A DNA stretch of 8,635 nt from Archaeoglobales archaeon. Its GTDB lineage: Archaea > Halobacteriota > Archaeoglobi > Archaeoglobales > Archaeoglobaceae. Made by a program: the position numbers and the translations under genes. This document shows positions 1 through 6,229 of this stretch, in pieces (within the stretch, counting starts at the first letter, position 1; each line of letters starts with the position of its first letter). The notes under the pieces were generated by a model. That model had not been told where the DNA came from, ran no database searches, and was given only the letters and a program-made list of their open reading frames with translations. Where the stretch lies: contig QMZD01000055.1 in NCBI GenBank assembly GCA_003662985.1, forward strand, positions 1 to 8,635, read 5' to 3'.

Positions 1-519
1 TAAACTCTTGACGTCCACACCATAAAACCTGGCTACCTCTTCCAAGGTCATTGATTGAAGTTCCTTCCCGGAAATCTCCGGAACTTCATTAGTAGAAATT
101 CCAGAATCCGTAGGAACTTCAGAATTTGTCGAAACTCCAGAAGTGCCTGATTCGTAGACTACTTCTCTAGAGATTGTCCCGTACTTAGGGCACTCTCGTC
201 TGACTTCAAGTTTCGCGTTTTTGCTCAGAATTTTCACTTTTAACTCTTTCTGAAATACGTACTCTTCCACCTCTTTCCAGGGAGTCTCCGAGATTTTCTC
301 GAGATCGTAAAGCTGTATTTTTGTATCCTCTATACTCAATACACACCTTTCTCTGCAAAGCTGATGGATTGTTATCGTAAATACTATTCCATCTCCAACC
401 TCGCCTTGAATCACTTCAGGTGTTACCTTTATCTCCTCTACAGTTGTTAGTGAATGGACAGGGGTAAAGGAAAGTGTGAAGAAAAGTATAAAGACAAATA
501 AGAGCGCCCAATTCCCCAC
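1..519 (-). CDS. Secreted or surface protein, N-terminal 173 residues (3' end outside window)
   Basis: I do not recognise a named family. The frame is open from a GTG at 519 to the window edge, so the gene is partial. The start is chosen because GAGGTGAT, a strong archaeal ribosome binding site, lies just upstream. Residues 1-23 are a clear Sec-type signal peptide: a hydrophobic run rich in L, F, I and V, ending near VHS. Residues about 24-122 look like an extracellular beta domain with three cysteines (C55, C59, C110). Residues 123-151 are a Ser/Thr/Gly/Pro linker built from two imperfect repeats. It leads into a helical motif with MTLEEVARFYGVDV (157-170), which resembles short helical modules of the form T-EE-A--YGV seen in archaeal membrane or redox proteins. 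The protein is probably exported and may be anchored at its missing C terminus. Coding is well supported; function is unknown. Confidence 0.8.
   Translation of the reverse strand, partial: MGNWALLFVFILFFTLSFTPVHSLTTVEEIKVTPEVIQGEVGDGIVFTITIHQLCRERCVLSIEDTKIQLYDLEKISETPWKEVEEYVFQKELKVKILSKNAKLEVRRECPKYGTISREVVYESGTSGVSTNSEVPTDSGISTNEVPEISGKELQSMTLEEVARFYGVDVKSL
80..147. repeat. Two imperfect tandem units of about 33 bp in a linker-coding region
   Basis: Both units begin with GGAACTTCA on the plus strand, at 80 and at 113, and continue with related sequence. On the coding (minus) strand they give the related peptides TSGVSTNSEVP and TDSGISTNEVP, about 11 residues each, in the low-complexity linker of the secreted protein. 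Such units are typical of flexible, possibly glycosylated, surface-protein spacers that grow and shrink by slippage. Confidence 0.6.
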
Positions 520-570
520 ATTATCACCTCAACACCCTTTACAACCTTAACTATTTAATTTTACCTAATT

Positions 571-580
571 TATTATATAT
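571..580 (-). promoter_or_regulatory. Candidate TATA box for the secreted-protein gene
   Basis: On the minus strand the sequence reads ATATATAATA, about 55 nt ahead of the GTG start at 519. Transcription starting some 25 nt downstream would give a leader of roughly 30 nt that includes the GAGGTGAT ribosome binding site. This fits an archaeal promoter with a short leader. A second AT-rich stretch near 551-562 could serve instead. Confidence 0.4.
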
Positions 581-768
581 CATTAACATTTAGCTAATTT
601 TAAATATTAGTTTTTCATAATATCCCCACATCTTTATCCCTTATCGAACTCCCAGTCAACATCTACATGATTTTTTTCTTTTATCCAAAAACTCAGAGGG
701 ACGATCAAATCAAAAATATTTAGAGAGGAGACCCATTTTTGCATAACCGTGCACTTTCCATCGCTTTT

Positions 769-1205
769 TCACGTTTTTTTAATCTTATCAAGAAATCCCA
801 TGGAGGTTGTTTCCAAAATATTGATTAGATAACTAGGATAAACACCGCTGTACACCCCAGCAATCATGGATTGATCAGGTGTGATACGATAGAGAGCAAC
901 AAAATGCATAGATTATGACTTCGAGCTCACAATGCCCGACAACTGGATCGATGTTCCACCAACCTGAGCGGCAAACACCCACTCGCGAAAACACGGTTTG
1001 GGGTTGTTAGAGAATACAAATCAACGTAAATCTCATCAGAAAAGGAGCAGACGTCAACTCCAATTTCATCAAATTGGGTCTTGATAAAGACTCAACCAAC
1101 CTTGCAAAGAGGTTGATGTCTCTCAGGAGTTTTTCCGGATAAAAATGTGTCAAATGGAGAAATTGGATAGAAAACTAGTTCTGAAATTCTGAAGCTAATT
1201 CCACT
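769..1205 (-). pseudogene. Possible decayed coding region, family not recognised
   Basis: The 770 bp between 520 and 1289 hold no intact gene of normal size. On the minus strand two stop-free stretches read like protein but lie in different frames. The first is 927-1091 (54 codons, containing FDEIGVDVCSFSDEIYVDLYS), in frame with further protein-like sequence up to about 1205 but separated from it by a TGA at 1092-1094. The second is 769-909, which from an ATG gives 46 residues including PDQSMIAGVYSGVYPSYLIN. One stop and one frameshift would turn these into a single protein of about 145 residues. No ribosome binding site precedes either piece. The plus strand also shows a short protein-like run near 1029-1139, so the strand is not certain. 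It could equally be ordinary non-coding sequence. Confidence 0.25.
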
Positions 1206-1237
1206 TCATGTGTTTCGAGATGAAGTTGCGGTGATGA

Positions 1238-1253
1238 ACACCCCGAAGGGTGT
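1238..1253 (-). other. UUCG-tetraloop hairpin downstream of the radical SAM gene
   Basis: In the minus-strand transcript, ACACCC and GGGTGT form a perfect 6-bp stem closed by UUCG with a C-G closing pair, the classic very stable cUUCGg tetraloop. It lies 36 nt beyond the TGA of the radical SAM gene (1290-1292). The position suggests an RNA 3'-end stabiliser or processing/termination aid for the tmcA operon. No strong U-tract follows, so calling it a terminator is only an inference. A weaker inverted repeat (CTTCAT/ATGAAG, 1204-1225) lies just beyond it. Confidence 0.4.
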
Positions 1254-1289
1254 AAAAGCTAACGGATTTTACTGAGTTCATCCAGAACC

Positions 1290-2456
1290 TCAACAGGATT
1301 TTGGAGTATAAATACACCTTGGCTCCTGAGCCAGATAATCTGATGTGACGGCATAGGCTCTCGCTCTTGAGCCGCCACAGATTCTGCGATGTTCGCACCT
1401 TCCACACTTTCCCTTCAGCTTATCCGGGTCTTTGAGGTCTTTGAAGATTTGGGATTCGTTGTATATCTCCTTAAGATCCGTTTTCCTCACATTTCCTGCG
1501 ACTAAGGGGAGAAAACCACTAGGATAAACCTCACCCACATGACTTATGAAAAACATTCCCCTTCCGTCTGTTATACCCATCATTCTCTTTATGCCATCTG
1601 CGAGGCTTTTACCATGCCCTCCAGCAATTATACTTCCCGCAGACTCAGATTTAAGTTCAGCTTCAAGTCCATCAATTTGATGGAGGAGTTCATAGTAAAG
1701 TTCAGATACTTTCATCTCCATCCCTGCATCCCTCTGCAACTCGATTCTCCTGAGATGGGTTGCAGCTGAACTCTTAACGTTCAGACCCGTTTTCTTTGAA
1801 ACATCGTATAACCAGTTAAGAATGTCTTCGAACTCTTGCGAGGATGGCATGTACTCTATCTTGGCCCTTCCCGTTGGAACCACAAAGAAAACGTCCCAAA
1901 GTGTTACTTTATTCTCGATTGCAAGCTTTGCGATGTTGGCAAGATCGTGCAGATTGAACTTCGTAACGGTCGTGTTTATCTGGGTTGAAATGCCTACCTT
2001 CCTAGTATTCTTCAAAATCTTCATAGACTCCCTAAACGTTCCCTTTACCCCCCTGAAACCATCATGAATGCTTTCATTACTACCATCGATGCTGATTGCG
2101 ATCCTTGAGACCCCAGCTTCTTTGAGGGATTCCAGAACTTCGAGGGTTGCCAGATCCGTACCGCTGAACGCCATCGCAATTCTCAGGCCATTGCTTACCC
2201 CATATTTAACTATATCAAACACATCTTCCCTCAGAAGGGGGTCTCCACCTGTGATAACAACCAGAGGATAGGGTTTTCCAAAAGCTTTTATCTGCTCGAT
2301 GACCCTTTTCGTTTCTTCAAAGCTCAATTCGTCAGGATGCCTTTCCCTCTGAGCTTTCGCCCTGCAATGCTTGCATGCAAGCTTGCATGCCCTCGTTAGC
2401 TCCCAGAATATAATAAACGGTCTTTTACTGAGGTCTAACATTTCCAGCATTTTCAT
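1290..2456 (-). CDS. Radical SAM/SPASM domain protein (TIGR04053-like), function unknown
   Basis: This is a radical S-adenosylmethionine enzyme. Residues 24-31 hold the CxxxCxxC motif (C24, C28, C31) that binds the SAM-cleaving 4Fe-4S cluster. GGDP at 70-73 is the usual SAM-contact motif. The C terminus has a SPASM-type set of cysteines, C351, C354, C360 (in CGG) and C381, for an auxiliary cluster. The overall pattern (TRACxLACKHCRA, INTTVTxxNLHDL, VPTGRA, GEVYPSGFLPLVAGNVR, CGGSRARAYA) matches the family I know as TIGR04053, related to the heme-pathway enzymes AhbC/AhbD and NirJ but with no fixed substrate. Length, 388 aa, is normal. The gene overlaps the ASCH gene upstream by 32 nt. A GGGGG run sits directly before the first ATG, so the ATG at codon 3 (2450) is better spaced and may be the true start. 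Family is secure; substrate is unknown. Confidence 0.93.
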   Translation of the reverse strand: MKMLEMLDLSKRPFIIFWELTRACKLACKHCRAKAQRERHPDELSFEETKRVIEQIKAFGKPYPLVVITGGDPLLREDVFDIVKYGVSNGLRIAMAFSGTDLATLEVLESLKEAGVSRIAISIDGSNESIHDGFRGVKGTFRESMKILKNTRKVGISTQINTTVTKFNLHDLANIAKLAIENKVTLWDVFFVVPTGRAKIEYMPSSQEFEDILNWLYDVSKKTGLNVKSSAATHLRRIELQRDAGMEMKVSELYYELLHQIDGLEAELKSESAGSIIAGGHGKSLADGIKRMMGITDGRGMFFISHVGEVYPSGFLPLVAGNVRKTDLKEIYNESQIFKDLKDPDKLKGKCGRCEHRRICGGSRARAYAVTSDYLAQEPRCIYTPKSC

Positions 2457-2808
2457 CCCCCTTTTCGTTAAGAAATTCGAAATGGATCACAGTGACGAAC
2501 TCATCTTCTCCAATATCCCCATATATTCGTTTCAGTTCCTCAAGCAGTTCTTCTTTTGAGGTAAAGCCATCTACGATTGCATCCGAGTTATTCAGCTCGG
2601 AAACCCTTTTAACAACCGTTTTCGTAATCCTGGCCTTTCCGAAGGATTTTCTTTCAGCAGTCAGCTCAACCTTTTCCCCCTTTTTATAGATTTTTATCCC
2701 CTTCCTTATCGTACTCTTCTTTTTTCCTTCCAAAATCAAATCCACAAACTTTTCATCGAAATTTATGGCGGATGTGGACTCGTTCTCAAGTCTTGAGTCA
2801 TTCTTCAT
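2425..2808 (-). CDS. ASCH-domain protein, YqfB-like; candidate ac4C amidohydrolase or RNA-binding protein
   Basis: This 127-residue protein has a PUA-like ASCH fold. The ASCH signature is clear: EKF-DLILEGKKKSTIR near the N terminus (G28, K30, T33, R35), then a short beta segment ending in GKARI, then DGF-S-EEL (D80-G81) and a last strand FVTVIHFEFL. From memory of E. coli YqfB, an ASCH enzyme that hydrolyses N4-acetylcytidine using K21, T24 and E74, the Lys and Thr align with K30 and T33 here, and D80 lies near the Glu position. The frame stays open to an ATG at 2868, but those extra 20 residues come only from the 12-bp repeat ending tmcA. I prefer the ATG at 2808, which has GAGGGA just upstream and overlaps the tmcA stop by 11 nt. 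The activity is inferred; many ASCH proteins only bind RNA. Confidence 0.82.
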   Translation of the reverse strand: MKNDSRLENESTSAINFDEKFVDLILEGKKKSTIRKGIKIYKKGEKVELTAERKSFGKARITKTVVKRVSELNNSDAIVDGFTSKEELLEELKRIYGDIGEDEFVTVIHFEFLNEKGDENAGNVRPQ

Positions 2809-5200
2809 CGAATCCCTCATCGAATCCTTTATCAAACCCCTCATTGAATCCCTCATCGAACCCTTCATTGAACCACTCCCAGATCTTGCATACCGCCGAG
2901 TGAAGGATGCTGTACACCTTGCCTTCTCTCAAAAGCTCCCCGAACTCCCACCAACCCTTGAGCTGTAAACACTTCTGAATAATAACTTTCTCTTCCTCTT
3001 CGGAAAGTCCAACATGATTCTTTTTCAAGAAGTAATACCTGACCATCGGCCTGACGATATCTGAAACGTATTCATAGAGGCTTATACCTTCTACGTATTT
3101 CTCCATCCTGGAGACATCTATCGCCGAGAACTCGGGCTTTCCGACCTCATAATCTCTTTCAAGAGTACTGAGCAGCATAGAGGCTGTTTCTCCATCCAAA
3201 TCCCTGAGCTCATCCGACAGATACTCCACAAGCCTCTTTATGAAATTCGAGTTCAGAACCTCCAATCTTTCTTTAAGCTGCTCGGCCAAAGCCTTTACAA
3301 CAACAACCGTATATTCCCCCGAAATCTCATTTCTCTGAGGAGTTATATGCAAAGGGATAAAGCTATTTTTCCTCCAGAACCTCAGAAGCTCGGGCGATAC
3401 TCCAAATCCAGAGCCGAGCCACTCGTATCCCTCTTTTTCAGCCCATTCAACGAGCTTTCTTATAGCAAAGCTTCCTATACCCCTATCCATCACGTCCGGA
3501 TGGGTTGCTATTCTGACAACCCTCAAACCGAGAGTTCGAGGAAAGTTCGCATCGATGTGATGTTTTACTATAATATCCGGAATTATCTGACCCTTTGGCT
3601 TGTAACCCTTCATCATCTCCGAAATAAGATCGTCGTTAATGCCGCCCTCAATTGCTATATGTAAAGAACAAACCGTCTTCCCATTCACTGAAACTCTGAA
3701 GGCGAGATGATTTGGCATATCGAAAAGGATCACGAGATCGGAGGGTCTGTTTCTGTAATGGGCAAGGATGTAAATTCCAAAGAATTCGCCGAGTAGTTCC
3801 TCGTTTTCGATAAATTCATCCTTGTCCAGTGGTTCAAAGCTTAGATCTCCCGTTTCGATACACCTTAAATCGATTTCATCTAGCTTTACAGGTTTAGAAT
3901 CCAGAAGGAGAGTTCTGTAAAGCCATTTCTCGACAGGATCGCCTTTTCCATACCTGATCGGCTCTTCCAGCGAGATTCTCTCAATTTCAACGTTCTCATC
4001 CTTCTCAAGCCTTCGGAGAAATCTCACGCTAAAGCTCCTCCCTGAGCCTTCATAGCCATGGATGGTTGAGGAAAAGATAGCATACCTAACTCCCTCGATG
4101 ATCTTGAAAAGGGTTGAGACGTCGATGGATGCTGCCTCATCAACTATCACGATATCGGAATTTCTAGTTTCCAAGATCGCCCTTCTTGGGACGACGTATT
4201 CAATCCTTAGATGTCTCCCCGTCACAACCGTGACAAGTCCATTGCTTTCCTTGAGTTTACAATCGCTGAAACCTTGCCTCGTTAACGCCAGTCTCAGAAA
4301 TCTGAAGTAAGTTTGAACGGATTGAGGGGATTGAGCAACGAGCATAACCCTGATCGGTCTTTTAAGAACTCTCTGCATCCTTGAGATGAGAAATGGCGTT
4401 AGAATCCCAAGTATGGCCGTCTTACCTCTTCCCCTGTCAGCGGTGATCACCGCAACTTTGTTCTCCTTCTGTCTGTCAAAGAAGGTTTCAAATCTCTTCA
4501 GCACTTCAACCTGATCTTGGGTTGCACAGAGCTTGTAGAGCTTCCTCTTAATTTGCCCTCCAGAAGGAATCTCTATCTCGGCCGATTTTTCATATTCAGA
4601 CTCCTCGAACTCCTTTAAAAGCTTTGAAGAATCGAGATCGTAGATTATTATTCCTTTCATCCGCTCCGTATGTTCAATGAATCTTCTGTAGAATCGAGGG
4701 ATTATGTTCTCTTTCGAATATGGCTCGCTTACAAGCTCCTCATGCCACTTACTCAACCTCACTCCCCATTCCTCGATCGGTGGAGATAGCACAAGAATGA
4801 TACCGCCCTCCCTCACGGTTTCGATGATTATGCCAATATCATTTGGATTGGAGCCTTCTGTGAGATCCAGAACCAAGGAGCCATAGGTCTCCCCTAGGAC
4901 TCTTTCCGACTCCTTGAAATGAATTTTTCTTGGATTAAATCGGCTAAAGCTCCTTATCCCTTCAACCATCTCCAAAAACTTGGTTCTGCCGACAAGAAGC
5001 AATCCTTCAAATCTCTTTTCTTCTTTTAAAGCCTTGCAAGCCTGGTAAGTTTGGAAGTATACCTCAAAAACGTCTTCCGCTACCTTAAGCATATCCCTGT
5101 CAAGCTCTTTCTTGCAGAGGAAAACAACGAACCTGTGATGATTTGAAACTGATTTCTCCGTTGCATTTATCACCTGATGCCTTAACTCCTTGAAACCCAT
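2798..5200 (-). CDS. tmcA: tRNA(Met)/RNA cytidine acetyltransferase TmcA
   Basis: TmcA uses acetyl-CoA and ATP (or GTP) to make N4-acetylcytidine, classically at the wobble base C34 of elongator tRNA-Met. In hyperthermophilic archaea, ac4C is also found widely in rRNA and other RNAs. Domains in order are: an N-terminal region (1 to about 215); a RecD-like helicase/ATPase with Walker A ADRGRGKT (254-261) and Walker B VDEAA (353-357); the family motif GYEGSGR (382-388); a GNAT acetyltransferase (about 485-640) with the acetyl-CoA loop RGIGS at 573-577 and FGVSPELLRFW; and a C-terminal tRNA-binding helical region (about 640-775). The 800-aa length fits archaeal homologues. An in-frame TGA directly before the ATG at 5200 rules out an earlier start. 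No Shine-Dalgarno is present and a TATA box lies about 28 nt upstream, so the mRNA is probably leaderless. The last 24 residues are a repeat tail. Confidence 0.97.
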   Translation of the reverse strand: MGFKELRHQVINATEKSVSNHHRFVVFLCKKELDRDMLKVAEDVFEVYFQTYQACKALKEEKRFEGLLLVGRTKFLEMVEGIRSFSRFNPRKIHFKESERVLGETYGSLVLDLTEGSNPNDIGIIIETVREGGIILVLSPPIEEWGVRLSKWHEELVSEPYSKENIIPRFYRRFIEHTERMKGIIIYDLDSSKLLKEFEESEYEKSAEIEIPSGGQIKRKLYKLCATQDQVEVLKRFETFFDRQKENKVAVITADRGRGKTAILGILTPFLISRMQRVLKRPIRVMLVAQSPQSVQTYFRFLRLALTRQGFSDCKLKESNGLVTVVTGRHLRIEYVVPRRAILETRNSDIVIVDEAASIDVSTLFKIIEGVRYAIFSSTIHGYEGSGRSFSVRFLRRLEKDENVEIERISLEEPIRYGKGDPVEKWLYRTLLLDSKPVKLDEIDLRCIETGDLSFEPLDKDEFIENEELLGEFFGIYILAHYRNRPSDLVILFDMPNHLAFRVSVNGKTVCSLHIAIEGGINDDLISEMMKGYKPKGQIIPDIIVKHHIDANFPRTLGLRVVRIATHPDVMDRGIGSFAIRKLVEWAEKEGYEWLGSGFGVSPELLRFWRKNSFIPLHITPQRNEISGEYTVVVVKALAEQLKERLEVLNSNFIKRLVEYLSDELRDLDGETASMLLSTLERDYEVGKPEFSAIDVSRMEKYVEGISLYEYVSDIVRPMVRYYFLKKNHVGLSEEEEKVIIQKCLQLKGWWEFGELLREGKVYSILHSAVCKIWEWFNEGFDEGFNEGFDKGFDEGFDEE
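2801..2872. repeat. Six tandem 12-bp units at the tmcA/ASCH junction
   Basis: In the tmcA frame each unit encodes Phe-Asp/Asn-Glu/Lys-Gly, giving TmcA a terminal tail with glycine every fourth residue (the last unit ends Glu-Glu-stop). Units differ at a few positions: TTC AAT GAA GGG, TTC GAT GAG GGA, TTC AAT GAG GGG, TTT GAT AAA GGA, TTC GAT GAG GGA, TTC GAT GAA GAA. In the ASCH frame the same DNA reads as a Met-Arg/Lys-Asp/Gly-Ser type repeat. Four of the six units carry an ATGA preceded by a GAGG-like or GAAGG-like purine run, so the array also contains repeated ribosome-binding-site plus ATG combinations. Confidence 0.9.
2809..2818 (-). promoter_or_regulatory. Ribosome binding site deciding the ASCH start
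   Basis: The minus strand reads GAGGGATTCG immediately before the ATG at 2808, so a GAGGGA Shine-Dalgarno is spaced 4 nt from the start. The site lies inside the final codons of tmcA, and the ATG overlaps the tmcA TGA region (ATGAAGAATGA). This points to translational coupling: ribosomes ending tmcA can restart on the ASCH gene. Confidence 0.55.
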
Positions 5201-5222
5201 TCAGTTCACATTTGAGGGGGTT

Positions 5223-5232
5223 GAAATAAACT
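5223..5232 (-). promoter_or_regulatory. TATA box of tmcA, predicting a leaderless transcript
   Basis: The minus strand reads AGTTTATTTC, centred about 28 nt before the tmcA ATG at 5200, with an A-rich run upstream that could act as the BRE. Archaeal transcription begins about 25 nt downstream of the TATA centre, so the mRNA should start within a few bases of the ATG. The absence of a Shine-Dalgarno before tmcA agrees with this. Confidence 0.55.
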
Positions 5233-5243
5233 TTTTTGTTCGG

Positions 5244-5414
5244 TCACAAATAGGGGACGAATAGTGCATAACAGAAAAGTGGATAAACAAATAATAGTAG
5301 TATGCCATAACCCCCTTTATTCCCCCAGGTTACTGACACATAACGGGCCCGATATTCCATCGATCGTGAACCTGCCACTCTGCTATTCCTCCCTGAATGG
5401 AGCAAAGCATCCAT
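5244..5414 (-). CDS. Possible 56-residue membrane peptide, hypothetical
   Basis: An ATG at 5414 opens a 56-codon frame ending with TGA at 5244-5246, just before the tmcA TATA box. The N-terminal half is basic and polar (SGRNSRVAGSR). The C-terminal half, from about residue 37, is one hydrophobic segment (GILLLFVYPLFCYALFVPYL) long enough to cross a membrane. G+C is about 44% by my count, well above the AT-rich spacer on its right, so this stretch stands out as either a gene or a structured RNA. No Shine-Dalgarno is visible; an AT-rich element around 5443-5460 could be its promoter. I do not recognise the protein. The weak start context keeps the call tentative. Confidence 0.35.
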   Translation of the reverse strand: MDALLHSGRNSRVAGSRSMEYRARYVSVTWGNKGGYGILLLFVYPLFCYALFVPYL

Positions 5415-5675
5415 TGTAATTTAAAAATTATTGTGTTCACTTTCTAAAATTTTAAAATTTAAGTTTTTTAGATTTTGTAGTCGATCGGAGAAGTTTATTT
5501 CATTCTATATCACAACACTTAAAATATTTTTAGAGAAGCCCGCTCAAAAAAATAACCCTCAACGACTGCTAATAATTACCTTTCAAAAAATACACAAAAG
5601 CCAACATCAAAAATACGCTACTTTGGGTGTCGTGAGATTGAGAACTTAGCTGAGATCAGTATTTTACCGAAAAAA
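5415..5675. other. AT-rich divergent spacer with no supported gene
   Basis: This part of the spacer between the minus-strand and plus-strand genes is very rich in A and T, with a near-palindromic run of T/A blocks at 5445-5462. A 72-codon plus-strand frame at 5431-5649 (TTG start) is Lys/Phe/Ile-rich, as expected from AT-rich non-coding DNA, and I do not accept it as a gene. No tRNA, rRNA or CRISPR unit is visible. Confidence 0.6.
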
Positions 5676-5684
5676 TTTTAAATA
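5676..5684 (+). promoter_or_regulatory. TATA box of the RimI-like gene
   Basis: TTTTAAATA is preceded by an A-rich stretch (CCGAAAAA) that could act as BRE. Its centre is about 23 nt before the GTG at 5703, which predicts a leaderless or nearly leaderless transcript beginning at that GTG. Confidence 0.5.
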
Positions 5685-5702
5685 AAAGGATGAAGTAAGG
5701 TT

Positions 5703-6137
5703 GTGGAAATCTCTATCCACTTGCGCGGAATGGAGGATGATGAGGTTGAAGAGATAATCGACCTCGAGTATGAAATCCTTGGTCTCAGCGTTTTTGTTGA
5801 CATATCCACCAAACCTTACCATAAGAAGGTTTTTGTGGCTGAAAGCAATGGAGAGATCGTTGGGGCGGCTGTTGTTTTTTGGAATGATGAATTTAGGCTT
5901 GGGTCTATTGTTGTGAAGGAGGATTTCAGGAGGCAGGGAATAGGAAAAGCTCTGATAAAGAGAAGTATTGAATTTGCAAAGGAGAAGAACTTCAATAGCG
6001 TTTGGCTTGAGGTTTCGGTGGAGCAGAGCAACCTCGTATCCTATTACAAGTCCCTTGGCTTTAGAATCCACGACGTGATAAAACATTTTTACGGAATAGG
6101 GAAACACGCGTACAGCATGGTCTACAGGATGAGGTAA
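5703..6137 (+). CDS. GNAT-family N-acetyltransferase, RimI/Ard1-like
   Basis: This enzyme is predicted to move an acetyl group from acetyl-CoA, most likely to the N-terminal amine of proteins, in the cytoplasm. The single GNAT domain fills all 144 residues. The first strand (EISIHLRGMEDDEVEEIIDLE) is followed by the middle strands around 42-60 and the acetyl-CoA loop RRQGIG at 76-81. The RimI-type segment LEVSVEQSNLVSYYKSLGF runs from 102 to 120, then HFYGIGKHAYSMV. RimI homologues are about 140-160 aa, so this is full length. The GTG start is preferred to the ATG at codon 10 (5730) because residues 2-9 form the conserved first strand and the TATA box is correctly spaced for it. It stands alone, divergent from tmcA; the substrate (ribosomal S18, Alba or many proteins) cannot be read from sequence. 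Confidence 0.88.
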   Translation: MEISIHLRGMEDDEVEEIIDLEYEILGLSVFVDISTKPYHKKVFVAESNGEIVGAAVVFWNDEFRLGSIVVKEDFRRQGIGKALIKRSIEFAKEKNFNSVWLEVSVEQSNLVSYYKSLGFRIHDVIKHFYGIGKHAYSMVYRMR

Positions 6138-6229
6138 TTTAAGGGCAATTCAAGCGAAATTTATAGGGGCCAACAATGCTTGCTGATAATTCTGAATGAG
6201 AAAAACGGCCTTCATCATTATAATACCAC

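Noticed and set aside
1231..1275. Possible plus-strand C/D box sRNA (GTGATGA at 1231, CTGA at 1272)
   Set aside because: Boxes C and D are about 34 nt apart, but there are no convincing D' and C' boxes, no terminal stem, and the interior is taken up by the ACACCC hairpin.
1195..1407. 70-codon minus-strand frame overlapping the end of the radical SAM gene
   Set aside because: It lies in another frame over the conserved C-terminal cysteine region of the radical SAM protein and has no ribosome binding site or family pattern.
2809..2868. Extra 20 N-terminal residues of the ASCH protein from the ATG at 2868
   Set aside because: These residues are only the out-of-frame reading of the tmcA repeat; the ASCH domain begins after them, and the ATG at 2808 has a good ribosome binding site and the shorter overlap.
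2801..2872. CRISPR-like array
   Set aside because: Units are 12 bp, directly adjacent with no spacers, and in frame with tmcA.
5431..5649. 72-codon plus-strand frame in the divergent spacer
   Set aside because: It has a TTG start with no ribosome binding site, Lys/Phe/Ile-rich low-complexity composition, and no recognisable pattern; it fits chance in AT-rich DNA.
5664..6107. 147-codon minus-strand frame
   Set aside because: It lies antisense to the RimI-like gene, whose GNAT motifs are clear; codon bias explains the open frame.
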